Source of the DNA: Limnobacter alexandrii | Lineage (GTDB): Bacteria; Pseudomonadota; Gammaproteobacteria; Burkholderiales; Burkholderiaceae_B | Direction of reading: 5' to 3' | Assembly: GCF_005871185.1 (NCBI RefSeq) | Contig: NZ_SWKN01000010.1 | Coordinates: forward strand, 62,001-126,000 | DNA: 64,000 bases | Part shown: positions 11,215 to 20,831 of the stretch, piece by piece | Numbering within the stretch: position 1 is the stretch's first letter | Layout of the letters: each line of letters opens with the position of its first letter | Position numbers and translations under genes: made by a program | Notes under the pieces: model-generated | Seen by the model: the letters and a program-made list of their open reading frames with translations, nothing else | Told to the model about the DNA's origin: nothing | Database searches by the model: none

Positions 11215-12120
11215 ATGAGCGACACCAAAAAAACAGAACATCAGGAACATCTTGAAGCATTGACTGGCGGCGGAAAGTTGCCCATGAGCCGTCGCATGCT
11301 TCTGAAGGGGTTTACGGTGGGAGGTTTCGCCGTTGCGGCTTCTCCGGTGTTGGCCCAAGCCATCACCACATCAAGTGACGGTCTTGAAGAAGGCCGTGTG
11401 TTCGTGGATGTGGGCGATGACGACATGTTTGCTTACCGCGCTTACCCGAAGGGCAAAAAAAACGCACCTTTAATTTTGGTGGTGCCCGAAATTTTTGGAG
11501 TGCATGCATACATTGAGGACGTTTGCAGGCGCTTTGCGCAAGCCGGGTTCTATGCTTTGTCGCCTGAAATCTTCTTTCGACATTCCGAGCCCGGGCAATA
11601 TGCCACGGTGGCCGCCATTCTGGAAAACGTCATTTCAAAAATGGACGACAAACAGGTGATGGCTGATCTGGACAAGTGTGTGGAATTCGCAGGCACTGAG
11701 GGTGCGGATATCGAGAAGCTCGCAGTGACTGGCTTTTGCTGGGGTGGGCGAATCACCTGGTTGTACGCGGCTCACCAGCCAGCCGTGAAAGCAGGCGTGG
11801 CCTGGTACGGCCGCCTGGTGGGGGCAAAAACAGAATTAACGCCCACACACCCGGTGGATGTGGCGGCCCAATTGAAGGCCCCTGTATTGGGTTTGTATGG
11901 TTCAGAGGACAGCTCCATTCCGCTGGACACGGTTGAACAAATGCGAAACGCCCTGGCTGCGGCCCAGGCCAATCCGTTCGCCAAGGCCAGCAGCATCACT
12001 GTGTTTGACAAGGTTCAGCATGGTTTCCACGCCGATTATCGCCCCACCTACAATTCCACTGCGGCGAAACAGGCGTACAATCAGGCGCTTGAGTTCTTGC
12101 GGGGCAAGAACCTGATCTAA
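11215..12120 (+). CDS. Dienelactone hydrolase-family protein with Tat signal
   Basis: 301 residues. A twin-arginine signal (SRRMLLKG at about residues 24-31, then a hydrophobic run ending AQA) points to folded export to the periplasm. The mature part has the alpha/beta-hydrolase fold of dienelactone hydrolases: GFCWGG with the Cys nucleophile, YGSEDSSIP with the likely acidic residue, and QHGFHADYRP with the catalytic His. The natural substrate is unknown; periplasmic members are common in proteobacteria and need not act on chloroaromatic intermediates. It lies 18 bases after polA with GGAGAG upstream of ATG, so readthrough from polA is likely. Confidence 0.88.
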   Translation: MSDTKKTEHQEHLEALTGGGKLPMSRRMLLKGFTVGGFAVAASPVLAQAITTSSDGLEEGRVFVDVGDDDMFAYRAYPKGKKNAPLILVVPEIFGVHAYIEDVCRRFAQAGFYALSPEIFFRHSEPGQYATVAAILENVISKMDDKQVMADLDKCVEFAGTEGADIEKLAVTGFCWGGRITWLYAAHQPAVKAGVAWYGRLVGAKTELTPTHPVDVAAQLKAPVLGLYGSEDSSIPLDTVEQMRNALAAAQANPFAKASSITVFDKVQHGFHADYRPTYNSTAAKQAYNQALEFLRGKNLI

Positions 12121-12138
12121 TCTCGGACCCAATCAATC

Positions 12139-12924
12139 GTGCAATCCAGTTTACCGCTTGTTCTCCTGGCCGCTGCCTTGGGCACGGCCTTGGCCATTTT
12201 TGCATCCGCCCTGTTAACTGCCCGACACATCGCCCGCTCACTCGAGCCCATGGTGAGTGTGTCGGCAGGCGTGTTGCTTGGTGCATCGCTTTTGCATTTG
12301 CTGCCAGAGGCGCTGGACAAGGGGATGGATCATCACAACCTGTTTGCCCTGTTGTTGGCGGGTTTGCTGTTTTTCTTTGTGCTGGAAAAGTTTTCGATTT
12401 TTCGCCACAGCCACCACCATGAGCATGATGGGCATGACCACCACCACGGTTTCGACAAACGGGAGGCAAGGCGAGGTGGATTGTTGATTGTGGTGGGTGA
12501 TTCAATACACAACTTCGCCGATGGTTTGTTGGTAGCCAGTGCGTTTTTGGTTGATTTTGAGTTGGGTTTGGTCACCACGCTGAGTGTGGTGTTGCATGAA
12601 ATTCCTCAGCAAACCGGCGATTACCTGGTGTTGGTGAATGCGGGTATCGCGCGCAAAAAGGCTTTGCAACTCATGTCGGTGGCTGGTTTGGCCGCTGTGC
12701 TGGGCGCCGGTCTGGGCTACACCCTGTTTACAGAACTGCAAGCCTTGTTGCCTTACGCCTTGGTGTTTGCCGCAGCCAGCTTCATTTATGTTGCGGTTGC
12801 CGACCTTATTCCCCAAATGCAGCAGCGCGTGAAAATCAAGGAAAGCCTTGTGCAATTAATGTGCATTGGTGGTGGCGTTACCTTGGTTGCTTTGCTGGCT
12901 GAAATACTGCATCACCATCACTGA
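12139..12924 (+). CDS. ZIP-family divalent metal transporter
   Basis: A 261-residue inner-membrane protein with a GTG start, 18 bases after the hydrolase stop. Eight or so hydrophobic segments are visible, with a His/Asp-rich cytoplasmic loop around residues 94-110 (HSHHHEHDGHDHHHG) between TM3 and TM4, as in ZIP proteins. The metal-site motifs HNFADG and HEIPQQ are present. It probably brings in zinc or a similar divalent cation. The protein ends with HHHH. Its stop is only 5 bases from that of the convergent DMT transporter, so the two transcripts must overlap. Confidence 0.9.
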   Translation: MQSSLPLVLLAAALGTALAIFASALLTARHIARSLEPMVSVSAGVLLGASLLHLLPEALDKGMDHHNLFALLLAGLLFFFVLEKFSIFRHSHHHEHDGHDHHHGFDKREARRGGLLIVVGDSIHNFADGLLVASAFLVDFELGLVTTLSVVLHEIPQQTGDYLVLVNAGIARKKALQLMSVAGLAAVLGAGLGYTLFTELQALLPYALVFAAASFIYVAVADLIPQMQQRVKIKESLVQLMCIGGGVTLVALLAEILHHHH

Positions 12925-12929
12925 GCAGG

Positions 12930-13799
12930 CTAAACCTTGCTCAGCTTGCGCTTGTGGGTTGCATAAGAGGAAATTCCTCCGCAGGCAATAATCAACAGCA
13001 CACCAATCCAGGTGGTGCTGCTCGGAATGTCGCCCAGCACCGTGATGCCATAAAACGTGGAAACCAGGATGGTGCAGTATTGCAACGCTGCTGAAAGCCA
13101 TGTTGAGCCACTTCCAAATGAGCGTGTCAGCGCCAGATTGCCAGCGCCACCAAAAAATCCCAAGGCCAATAACCACAAAAGTGGCCACCCGGAACCGGTC
13201 GAGCTGAACACAGCAAATTCGCCAAAACCCAATAAATACAGCAAGGAAGTGACTGTAGCGGTGCCCGCGAAATACAGCACGGTACGCCACTCGGGTTCTT
13301 TCGCTTGGCCCAGACTTTTTAGCTGCAAGTATGCGATCGCTGACACAGCGCCGGCACCCAAGCCAATCAGTGCTGTTGAAAGCTGGTCACTTGCAATCAC
13401 GGGTTGAAGTACGGCAACAACCCCACCGAATCCAATGGCAATGGCCAGTTGTTCCAGCCAGTTTCTGGATTGTCCAAACCAAAGCCACAATATCAGGGCG
13501 ATAAACAGGGGTGAGGTGTACATCAGTGTGGTGGCTGTAGCCAGGGGCAATTGCGTGGTGGCATAAAAGCCGCACCACATGGCAATAATGCCCGCGATGT
13601 TTCGCCTTAAGTGCAGCATGGCCACCGGGCTTTTGAGGCTAAGGCCTTGAATCAGTGCCCATATGGTGATTCCAACCACTGGTACTGCACCGCGAAACAG
13701 CACAATTTCTCCCAGTGTGACATGGGTTCCGGCGAGTTTGATCATCAGGCCCATGGTGCCGAAACACAGACAGGCCATTAACATCCAGAGTGCTTGCAT
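12930..13799 (-). CDS. EamA/DMT-superfamily permease
   Basis: A 289-residue inner-membrane protein with about ten predicted membrane segments arranged as two EamA repeats; the N-terminal repeat begins CLCFGTMGLMIKLAG. The family exports small metabolites or amino acids, and the substrate cannot be read from sequence. It is 41 bases downstream of a GntR regulator on the same strand and is probably cotranscribed with it. The C-terminus is a short basic tail (THKRKLSKV). Confidence 0.85.
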   Translation of the reverse strand: MQALWMLMACLCFGTMGLMIKLAGTHVTLGEIVLFRGAVPVVGITIWALIQGLSLKSPVAMLHLRRNIAGIIAMWCGFYATTQLPLATATTLMYTSPLFIALILWLWFGQSRNWLEQLAIAIGFGGVVAVLQPVIASDQLSTALIGLGAGAVSAIAYLQLKSLGQAKEPEWRTVLYFAGTATVTSLLYLLGFGEFAVFSSTGSGWPLLWLLALGFFGGAGNLALTRSFGSGSTWLSAALQYCTILVSTFYGITVLGDIPSSTTWIGVLLIIACGGISSYATHKRKLSKV

Positions 13800-13840
13800 G
13801 GGGGCTGATTGTAGCTCGGCTTGCAGGCTTAAGCGGATGC

Positions 13841-14617
13841 TCAGGACAATTCAGGCGTTGCTTTGTAGTGTGCAAAGCTGGGGTCAAGCCACACCTCGCG
13901 CTTCTCCAAGGGCGTGTTGTCCATCGAATGGGTAATGCGAAATACACGCAAACTGGGCGCATCCGGAATTTTGTTGAACAAGCTGGCGATTCTCGGTTCC
14001 ATCGACGTTACCGAGACTTCATCGGTCATTTGACCAATTCGCATTTGAAAAACCTCGGACGCCAAACGGTACAGGTTGCCCGCTGATTTCTGCAGCATTT
14101 CAATGCTCAGTTTGGGAAAAACTTTCTTTGAAAGGCACAACTGCTCATAGGCAATCAGTTGTGTATGCAGCATGTGTCGAACTTCAATCAACCAGATCGC
14201 ATCGCCCAAGGCAACGCCCAACGCTCGAGATTCTTCGGTGTTGGCCTGAATGCTTTCCAGGCTGATTAACTCGGTTTTTACCTCAGTGCCTGCATATTCA
14301 GTGGCCCAATGGTCGTTCAGCTTGAAGGGATCTGCACGATCGTACACCGGGGAGGGAAGGGCCTTTTGGGTGACAAAAGTACCCAGGCCCTGCATTTTTG
14401 TGACCAGTCCTGATCTCTCCAAGGCTTCGATTGCACGGCGAATGGTGCCAATTGACACCTTGAAGCGATCTGAAAGTTTTTTTTCATTGGGCAACGGCTC
14501 ACCCACTTTCCAGATTTGTCTGAAAATTTCCAGGGTGAGCACTTCACTGATTTGCTGGTAGGCGGGGCCGCCACTACGTACAACGGGCCCGTCCAAAGAA
14601 TTGGAGCCACGCATCAT
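13841..14617 (-). CDS. GntR-family transcriptional regulator (HutC-like)
   Basis: 258 residues. An N-terminal winged helix (residues about 18-85, with GEPLPNEKKLSDRFKVS and IRRAIEALERSGLV...GLGTFV) is characteristic of GntR. The C-terminal part resembles the UTRA ligand-binding domain of the HutC subgroup. The effector is unknown. It sits between a Rieske oxygenase gene upstream (same strand, 105-base gap) and a DMT permease downstream, so either may be its target; its own upstream gap is AT-rich and a plausible operator region. Confidence 0.87.
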   Translation of the reverse strand: MMRGSNSLDGPVVRSGGPAYQQISEVLTLEIFRQIWKVGEPLPNEKKLSDRFKVSIGTIRRAIEALERSGLVTKMQGLGTFVTQKALPSPVYDRADPFKLNDHWATEYAGTEVKTELISLESIQANTEESRALGVALGDAIWLIEVRHMLHTQLIAYEQLCLSKKVFPKLSIEMLQKSAGNLYRLASEVFQMRIGQMTDEVSVTSMEPRIASLFNKIPDAPSLRVFRITHSMDNTPLEKREVWLDPSFAHYKATPELS

Positions 14618-14722
14618 TTAAATATATCCAGAGTTTTATTTTTGTCCAATCAATGTACCAGAAAAAGATTAAACAAAAATAGAAATCGCGATATTGATTT
14701 TGACGATGCGCGGTTTTGCCTG

Positions 14723-15868
14723 TCAGAAGGTTTTTTTCAGTTTCCCCGATTGTTGGTGGGTAGGGTTCATTTGCGCGCCATACCAGGCGTGAAAATGCGC
14801 CATACCGTCTTCCATCGGGCTTTGGTAGGGGCCGGCGTCATGTTCCCCACGTTCCATCAACACTTTGCGGCCTTCGTCCATCCGTTCAGCAATTTCGTCG
14901 TCTTCAACAGCGGTCTCCATGTAGGCGGCCTGTTCTGCCTCTACAAATTCCCGTTCAAACAGACGAATTTCCTCGGGGTAGTAAAACTCAACCACGTTCA
15001 GCGTTTCCTGAGAACCTTTTGGGTGCAGTGTTGAAACAACCAGCACATGCGGGTACCACTCCACCATGATGTTGGGGTACATGCAAAACCAGATTGCGCC
15101 GTACTTGGGTTCAACGCCGTTGCTGAACTTCTTCACAGCGTCGTGCCACTGGCGATAAACCGGCGTGCCAGGGCGACGCAGGCCCGCTTTCACACCAACG
15201 GATTGCACGCTCCAGTTGTCCCCGTAATACCACTGCAAATCGGAGCAGCTGACAAATTGGCCCAGGCCAGGGTGAAAGGGTTCAACGTGGTAGTCCTCCA
15301 GATAAACCTCAATGAAGGTTTTCCAGTTGTAAGGCAACACATTGGTTTTTACGGAATCAAGCTGAAAATTTGAAAAATCGATTTCCTCAAGAAAGGGCAC
15401 GTTTTTCAATTCATCCAGCACATTGCGACCGGAATTAAACAGCAGGCCACGCCAGTTTTGAAGCGGGTAGGACTGCAGCTTGGTGCAAGGTTGCTGCGCA
15501 AAATGGGGCGCGCCCAGCAACTCGCCTTTCAAATCATAGGTCCAGCGGTGAAGCGGACAAACAATATTGCTGGAATTGCCATGGCCTTTGAGCATGATGG
15601 CTTGACGGTGGCGACATACATTGGACAAAAGCTCGATTTCAGAGCCATTGTTCACCAGAATGCGACCATCGCCTTCCCACGGAAGTGACCTCCAGTCGCC
15701 GCGCTCGGGCACCCAATTGGCGTGGCCGACGTAACCCGGTCCGTCTCGATAGAGTAGTTGGATTTCATCCTTCAAAACATGTTCATCGAAATACGCTGAA
15801 ACATGGGGCTGCAAACTTGACTGTGTCACAGCATGTGACACTTTGGACAAATCACTCAAATCGGACAT
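14723..15868 (-). CDS. Rieske [2Fe-2S] aromatic-ring-hydroxylating oxygenase alpha-type subunit
   Basis: 381 residues from the preferred start at 15868, where MSDLSDLSK follows a strong GGAGGAGG; the open frame itself extends to 16033. The Rieske cluster motif is CRHRQ...CPLHRW. The catalytic domain has the mononuclear iron pattern EVYLEDYHVEPFHPG (Glu/Asp and two His). Such proteins hydroxylate or demethylate small organic substrates, but no ferredoxin or reductase gene lies nearby and the substrate is unknown. It is divergent from xseB with 174 bases between the starts. I recall a similar gene next to xseB-ispA-dxs in other Burkholderiales. Confidence 0.88.
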   Translation of the reverse strand: MSDLSDLSKVSHAVTQSSLQPHVSAYFDEHVLKDEIQLLYRDGPGYVGHANWVPERGDWRSLPWEGDGRILVNNGSEIELLSNVCRHRQAIMLKGHGNSSNIVCPLHRWTYDLKGELLGAPHFAQQPCTKLQSYPLQNWRGLLFNSGRNVLDELKNVPFLEEIDFSNFQLDSVKTNVLPYNWKTFIEVYLEDYHVEPFHPGLGQFVSCSDLQWYYGDNWSVQSVGVKAGLRRPGTPVYRQWHDAVKKFSNGVEPKYGAIWFCMYPNIMVEWYPHVLVVSTLHPKGSQETLNVVEFYYPEEIRLFEREFVEAEQAAYMETAVEDDEIAERMDEGRKVLMERGEHDAGPYQSPMEDGMAHFHAWYGAQMNPTHQQSGKLKKTF

Positions 15869-16042
15869 GATCCCGGGGACCTCCTCCAGCAGTGTCCCTG
15901 ATCGACACTGATGCAAATTAACCTGTTGAACAAAAAGAGAAAGTGGGATTGTACCCTTTAGTCTGCATTCCGGCCAAAGACTTTTCGCCTTTGGGCAAAC
16001 TCGCAGTAAAATGGAGGACTTTGCATCACGCACAGCAGCACA

Positions 16043-16303
16043 ATGAGCCCAAGCAAATCAAAAACAGCAACTGCACAATCCGACCACGCCGTGCCGGCCT
16101 CTTTCGAAGAAGCGGTGGCCGAACTGGAGGCATTGGTCGATACCATGGATTCCCAGAATCTGGGCTTGGATCAATTGTTGACCGATTACAAACGGGGTGC
16201 TTACCTGGTGAAGTATTGTAGGGACCGCTTGAGCCAGGTTCGCAAAGAGGTGACCGAGATTGAACAAACCTTGAACAAACCCGCGGAAGAAGGTGAGCAG
16301 TGA
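16043..16303 (+). CDS. xseB: Exodeoxyribonuclease VII small subunit
   Basis: 86 residues. The core FEEAVAELEALVDTM...LGLDQLLTDYKRG...CRDRL is characteristic of XseB, a small helical subunit that binds the XseA large subunit encoded separately at 26626. The complex degrades single-stranded DNA to oligonucleotides. The gene begins the xseB-ispA-dxs-folE2 operon and overlaps ispA by 4 bases (GTGA). Confidence 0.93.
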   Translation: MSPSKSKTATAQSDHAVPASFEEAVAELEALVDTMDSQNLGLDQLLTDYKRGAYLVKYCRDRLSQVRKEVTEIEQTLNKPAEEGEQ

Positions 16304-17202
16304 ATTTCGCCCAACCCATTCATTTGAACTGGTTTGATGAGACCCGCGCGGGTTTCGAGGCGGTATTGTCTGAGAAACTCAATCAGTCCAAAGGTCCCTC
16401 CAGCGAGCTGAATGACGCGATGGAGTATGCCTTGCTGGATGGCGGCAAACGCTTGCGCGCCATGCTGGTGTTTGCAGTGGGCCATGCGGTGCAAACTGCC
16501 ACCAGTCAGTTAAGCGATGCGGCCTGTGCCATCGAGGCCATGCATGCCTATTCCCTGGTGCACGACGATTTGCCCAGCATGGACAACGATGTGCTTCGCC
16601 GTGGCAAACCGACCTGTCACGTGAAATTTGGCGAGGCTTTTGCCTTGCTAGCAGGTGACGCGCTGCAAACTGCCGCGTTTCAGTGGCTGGCTGAATCAAG
16701 CCAGGGCAGTGTGCAGGTTCGCATGCAGCAAATTGCGGCCTTGGCCAGCGCAGCTGGTTTGCAAGGCATGGCTGCCGGGCAGGCCATCGACCTGGCGCAT
16801 GTGGGCAAACCCATGGATTTGCAGTCGCTTGCCAATATGCATGCGCGAAAAACAGGCGATTTGATCAAAGCCTCGGTTCGCATGGGGTATGTCAGCAATC
16901 CCGGCATTACAGCCGTTGAAAAGAATGGATTAGAGGCCTATGCCCATTGTTTGGGCTTGGCATATCAGGTAATAGACGACATATTAGACGTGGAGTCCAC
17001 CAGCGAGGTGCTCGGTAAAACATCGGGCAAAGATGCACTGAACAACAAGCCCACCATGGTGAGTTTGATGGGCTTGGGCGAAGCAAAAGCGCTTTTGGCC
17101 CAGCTTCGGGATCAGGCCTTCACCGCCTGTGAGGTGATTGCTGCGCCACACCGTGCTCCGCTGGAAACCCTTGTAGAACTGATTACAAACCGGAAATCAT
17201 GA
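16300..17202 (+). CDS. ispA: Farnesyl diphosphate synthase
   Basis: A 300-residue trans-prenyltransferase condensing IPP with DMAPP and GPP to give farnesyl diphosphate for ubiquinone and undecaprenyl phosphate. The first Asp-rich motif is in [11 protein letters not shown] and the second is DDILD, with [11 protein letters not shown] near the N-terminus. Two residues between the Asp pairs in the first motif (DDxxxxD) mark a bacterial short-chain (type II) FPP synthase. It starts with GTG inside the xseB stop, and its TGA overlaps the dxs ATG; both junctions suggest translational coupling. Confidence 0.93.
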   Translation: MNFAQPIHLNWFDETRAGFEAVLSEKLNQSKGPSSELNDAMEYALLDGGKRLRAMLVFAVGHAVQTATSQLSDAACAIEAMHAYSLVHDDLPSMDNDVLRRGKPTCHVKFGEAFALLAGDALQTAAFQWLAESSQGSVQVRMQQIAALASAAGLQGMAAGQAIDLAHVGKPMDLQSLANMHARKTGDLIKASVRMGYVSNPGITAVEKNGLEAYAHCLGLAYQVIDDILDVESTSEVLGKTSGKDALNNKPTMVSLMGLGEAKALLAQLRDQAFTACEVIAAPHRAPLETLVELITNRKS

Positions 17203-19118
17203 CCGATCTGCTGAAAAAAATTGATTGCCCCGCAGACTTGCGGCGACTGTCCGAAAACCAGCTCCCGAAGCTGGCCGACGAGTTGCGCAATTACATTGTC
17301 GAGCAAGTCGCCAAAACCGGCGGGCATTTGTCATCCAACCTGGGCACAGTCGAATTAACCGTGGCCTTGCATTATGTGTTCAACACGCCAAACGACCGGG
17401 TGGTGTGGGACGTAGGCCACCAAACTTACCCGCACAAAATTTTGACTGGGCGGCGCGAAGCCATGCCTGGTTTGCGCCAATACGGCGGAATCTCTGGCTT
17501 CCCGAAGCGTTCGGAATCTGAATACGATGCTTTTGGTACGGCGCACTCCAGCACTTCCATCTCGGCCGCCTTGGGCATGGCGGTGGCCTCCCGTAACTTG
17601 GGTGTGAACCGCAAGCACATCGCTGTGATCGGCGACGGCTCCATGACCGCAGGCATGGCCTTCGAGGCCCTGAACAACGCGGGTGTTACCCCAGACATCG
17701 ATTTGCTGGTCATCCTGAACGACAACGACATGTCGATTTCCCCGCCCGTGGGTGCACTGAACAAGTACCTGGCCAAGTTGTTGTCGGGTCGCATGTTGAA
17801 CAACGTGAAAGAAGTGGGCAAGGGCATTTTGGGCGTGGCCCCACCCTTGTATGAACTGGCGCACCGGCTTGAAGAACACGTGAAGGGCATGATGAGCCCG
17901 GCCACCCTGTTCGAAGAGTTTGGTTTTAACTACTACGGCCCGATTGACGGTCATGATCTGGACGCCTTGGTGCCAACCTTGCAGAACCTGCGCGCCATGA
18001 AAGGCCCGATTTTCCTGCATGTCATTACCAAGAAGGGCGCAGGCTACAAGCTGGCCGAGCAAGACCCAGTGCTTTACCACGGCCCCGGCAAATTTGATCC
18101 CAGCATTGGCATTCAAAAATCGACCACGCCCAAGCCACCCACCTACACCCAAGTTTTTGGCAAATGGCTGTGCGACATGGCGCAATCCGATCGCAAACTG
18201 GTGGGCATTACCCCGGCCATGCGTGAAGGTTCCGGCATGGTTGAGTTCGAGCGCCGTTTCCCGTCGCGATATTTTGACGTGGGCATTGCCGAGCAACACG
18301 CAGTCACCTTTGCGGCTGGTTTGGCCTGCGAAGGCATGAAGCCCGTGGTGGCCATTTATTCCACCTTCTTGCAGCGTGCCTACGACCAACTGATTCACGA
18401 CGTGGCCTTGCAAAACCTGGATGTCACCTTTGCGCTGGATCGCGCTGGTCTGGTGGGTGCCGATGGTGCCACGCATGCCGGTAATTACGACATTGCTTAC
18501 CTGCGCTGTATTCCCAATATGGTGATCGCAGCGCCCTCGAACGAAGATGAATGCCGCAAACTGCTGACAACGGCTTACCATTACCCCGGTTGCGCCTCGG
18601 TACGCTACCCGCGCGGCATGGGGCCTGGTGTTGTGGCCGACGAATCTCTCGATGCGCTCGAAATTGGCAAGGCAATTGTGCGTTATTCGCCCGATGAATC
18701 TGAACATAAACTTGTAATTTTGGCATTTGGCTCCATGTGTGAACCAAGCCTTGAGGCTGGCCGCGCGCTGGGTGCCACCGTGGTAGACATGCGCTGGGTC
18801 AAGCCAATTGATGCAGAATTGTTACAACGGTTTGCTGAGCAGCGCTACAGCTTTGTGACTGTCGAAGAGGGCTGTATCATGGGTGGCGCCGGTTCGGCAG
18901 TGACTGAACATTTGCACGCCCAAGGCTTTAACAACGCAGTTTTGCAACTCGGCTTGCCCGATGAATTCATCGACCACGGAGACCCCGCTCTCCTGCTCAA
19001 GAATCTTGGACTGGACGCCCAAGGCATAGAAACGTCCATCAAGCAGCACTATGGCGAGCTCTTTGATCGCCACACCAATGTGGTGCGCCATGTAGCAGGG
19101 CGCGCCGCGAACACATGA
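17199..19118 (+). CDS. dxs: 1-deoxy-D-xylulose-5-phosphate synthase
   Basis: 639 residues. The thiamine-diphosphate enzyme that commits pyruvate and glyceraldehyde 3-phosphate to the MEP isoprenoid pathway. The diphosphate/Mg-binding motif is [18 protein letters not shown], and the transketolase-like central region contains [15 protein letters not shown] and [15 protein letters not shown]. The ATG overlaps the ispA stop by 4 bases. Together with ispH at 47530 it gives the first and last steps of the pathway in this window. Confidence 0.97.
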   Translation: MTDLLKKIDCPADLRRLSENQLPKLADELRNYIVEQVAKTGGHLSSNLGTVELTVALHYVFNTPNDRVVWDVGHQTYPHKILTGRREAMPGLRQYGGISGFPKRSESEYDAFGTAHSSTSISAALGMAVASRNLGVNRKHIAVIGDGSMTAGMAFEALNNAGVTPDIDLLVILNDNDMSISPPVGALNKYLAKLLSGRMLNNVKEVGKGILGVAPPLYELAHRLEEHVKGMMSPATLFEEFGFNYYGPIDGHDLDALVPTLQNLRAMKGPIFLHVITKKGAGYKLAEQDPVLYHGPGKFDPSIGIQKSTTPKPPTYTQVFGKWLCDMAQSDRKLVGITPAMREGSGMVEFERRFPSRYFDVGIAEQHAVTFAAGLACEGMKPVVAIYSTFLQRAYDQLIHDVALQNLDVTFALDRAGLVGADGATHAGNYDIAYLRCIPNMVIAAPSNEDECRKLLTTAYHYPGCASVRYPRGMGPGVVADESLDALEIGKAIVRYSPDESEHKLVILAFGSMCEPSLEAGRALGATVVDMRWVKPIDAELLQRFAEQRYSFVTVEEGCIMGGAGSAVTEHLHAQGFNNAVLQLGLPDEFIDHGDPALLLKNLGLDAQGIETSIKQHYGELFDRHTNVVRHVAGRAANT

Positions 19119-19125
19119 GGAAGTT

Positions 19126-19956
19126 ATGAATACACGTGACAAAGGCTTGGAGAATGCCGTGGCCACCAACTCAATTGACCAGGCCATTCCCGATGTCCAA
19201 AGCACCATCGACACCCGCCACATTGCAATCCAATCGGTGGGTATTCGTTCTGTCAAATATCCAGTTCTGATTGAGCTTCAAGGCCAAAAGCCGATGCCCT
19301 CCGTGGCCGAGTTCGAAATGACCGTGTTTCTGCCTGCCGATCAAAAAGGCACGCACATGTCTCGTTTCATCGCCCTGCTTGAAGAAGCCCAAGGCAATGT
19401 GCTGACAGTCAGCGGTTTCCGCGCCATGCTGGTGGAAATGCTGCAGCGCCTGGATGCACCCTCGGGTCGCATTAAAATGGAACTGCCTTACTTTTTGTCC
19501 AAGGTGGCCCCAATCAGCGGTGTTTCCAGCCTGATGGATTACCAGTTGACCCTTGAGGGCTCTGCCACTGAGGCAGGGCAAGACATCTATTTGACAGTCG
19601 TTGTGCCTGTGACCAGCCTGTGCCCCTGTTCCAAGAAAATTTCGGAATACGGCGCGCACAACCAGCGTTCACATGTGACTGCCCGCGTACAGTTGAAGGA
19701 AGACGTTGACATTGCGCAGTTCATTTCCGCAATCGAGCAGCAGGCTTCTTGTGAACTGTATGGTTTGCTCAAGCGCCCAGATGAAAAGTACGTGACAGAG
19801 CGTGCTTATGACAACCCCAAGTTTGTTGAAGATTTGGTGCGTGATGTGGCCATTGCCATGAACAAGTTCTCGCAAGTGGGTCAGTACACAGTGGAAGCTG
19901 AAAACTTCGAATCCATTCACAACCACTCAGCCTACGCTCGTATCGATCGAGCTTAA
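19126..19956 (+). CDS. folE2: GTP cyclohydrolase FolE2 (type IB)
   Basis: 276 residues. Converts GTP to 7,8-dihydroneopterin triphosphate, the first step of folate synthesis, using the metal-flexible FolE2 fold instead of the zinc-dependent FolE. The family motif SLCPCSKKISEYGAHNQRSH is intact, including the catalytic Cys and His residues. It starts 7 bases after the dxs stop with GAGGAAGTT upstream, so it is the fourth gene of the operon and not a stand-alone zinc-starvation gene; whether a FolE also exists cannot be seen here. Confidence 0.95.
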   Translation: MNTRDKGLENAVATNSIDQAIPDVQSTIDTRHIAIQSVGIRSVKYPVLIELQGQKPMPSVAEFEMTVFLPADQKGTHMSRFIALLEEAQGNVLTVSGFRAMLVEMLQRLDAPSGRIKMELPYFLSKVAPISGVSSLMDYQLTLEGSATEAGQDIYLTVVVPVTSLCPCSKKISEYGAHNQRSHVTARVQLKEDVDIAQFISAIEQQASCELYGLLKRPDEKYVTERAYDNPKFVEDLVRDVAIAMNKFSQVGQYTVEAENFESIHNHSAYARIDRA

Positions 19957-19995
19957 GTCAGCACCCGCCGGTTCTTCAGCACGCTGTAAGAATCA

Positions 19996-20030
19996 ACCCC
20001 GACAATACACACAAAATTACATGTCGGGGT
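19996..20030. promoter_or_regulatory. Hairpin in the leader of the DUF3579 gene
   Basis: A perfect 9-base inverted repeat, ACCCCGACA (19996-20004) and TGTCGGGGT (20022-20030), with a 17-base AT-rich loop, 29 bases before the downstream ATG. There is no T-run, so it is not a canonical terminator. It could still stop or process folE2 operon mRNA, or be an operator. Confidence 0.4.
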
Positions 20031-20058
20031 GCGAGTACACCTCAGGAGCTATTCGGTT

Positions 20059-20382
20059 ATGGCTGAACCACCCAAGGTCAAGCCCAAGGAATTCTTTATT
20101 CTAGGCCTCACGTCAGGCGGACGGCCTTTTCGTCCTTCAGACTGGGCAGAGCGCCTTTGTGGCGTGTTGTCCTGTTACCGCCCGCCCGGTCGCCAGCAAA
20201 GCCAGCAACACCTGGCCTACAGCCCCTACGCCAAACCCATTTTGATGAACAACGTGAAGTGCGTGGTGATCGATGAGCGCTTGCGCGACATTGAACCCAT
20301 GGCCATGACGTTTGTATTGAATTTTGCAAGAGACAACGATTTGCAATTACTCGATGCCTGTTTGCTACCCGATCCAGAGTAG
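20059..20382 (+). CDS. DUF3579 domain protein
   Basis: A 107-residue cytoplasmic protein of unknown function. The middle part (DWAERLCGVLSCY...LAYSPYAKPI, then CVVIDERLRDIEPMAMTFVLNFA) matches what I remember of DUF3579, found in Burkholderiales near rpsT and arginine genes. The start at 20059 (MAEPPK) follows CAGGAG by about 11 bases; a GTG at 20029 would add ten residues but falls in the leader hairpin. A bidirectional terminator separates it from rpsT. Confidence 0.75.
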   Translation: MAEPPKVKPKEFFILGLTSGGRPFRPSDWAERLCGVLSCYRPPGRQQSQQHLAYSPYAKPILMNNVKCVVIDERLRDIEPMAMTFVLNFARDNDLQLLDACLLPDPE

Positions 20383-20400
20383 TTTGGCGAAGACAACACA

Positions 20401-20430
20401 AAAAGCCCCTTTCAATCAAGGGGCTTTTTC
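20401..20430. terminator. Bidirectional terminator between the DUF3579 gene and rpsT
   Basis: AGCCCCTT (20404-20411) pairs with AAGGGGCT (20418-20425) around a 6-base loop, with a T-run on the right and an A-run on the left, so it can end transcripts from both convergent genes. Confidence 0.85.
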
Positions 20431-20487
20431 ATGTGAAGCGTACTGGTCGTGAAGCAAAAAGCCGGTGTGGCTTTCGCGGTCGCAAAT

Positions 20488-20754
20488 TTAAGCGGCCATG
20501 CCTTTTACAAGTGCTGACAAGCGTGACTTGTTGCGTGAAGCTTTGTTCTTGTGGATCAGGTCTTTGTCTGCCACGCGGTCCAGAATGCTTGTTGTTTCGC
20601 GATAAACTGCCTGTGCGGCTGCTTTGTCGCCTGCTTCAACAGCAGCGCGTACTTTTTTCACTGCGGTTCTCATCGCTGAGCGAATGGCTGAATTGTGCGC
20701 ATTCGCTTTGGCGGCTTGTTTTGCGCGCTTGCGCGCCTGTGCTGAGTTGGCCAT
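20488..20754 (-). CDS. rpsT: 30S ribosomal protein bS20
   Basis: 88 residues, very basic and helical. The start [16 protein letters not shown] is the conserved bS20 N-terminus, so 20754 is chosen over the upstream Met at 20805. GGAG lies about 10 bases before the ATG. bS20 binds 16S rRNA in the small subunit. It is transcribed divergently from murJ with 77 bases between the starts. Confidence 0.96.
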   Translation of the reverse strand: MANSAQARKRAKQAAKANAHNSAIRSAMRTAVKKVRAAVEAGDKAAAQAVYRETTSILDRVADKDLIHKNKASRNKSRLSALVKGMAA

Positions 20755-20831
20755 ATTGCTGAGGCTCCAAGGGGTGTAGAATTCGAAAACCCGCAATTTT
20801 AACAAAATACTAGCCCTTTCACAATCACTAT

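Noticed and set aside
17355-18707. 450-codon minus-strand frame antisense to dxs
   Set aside because: No motif; dxs is intact on the plus strand over the same bases.
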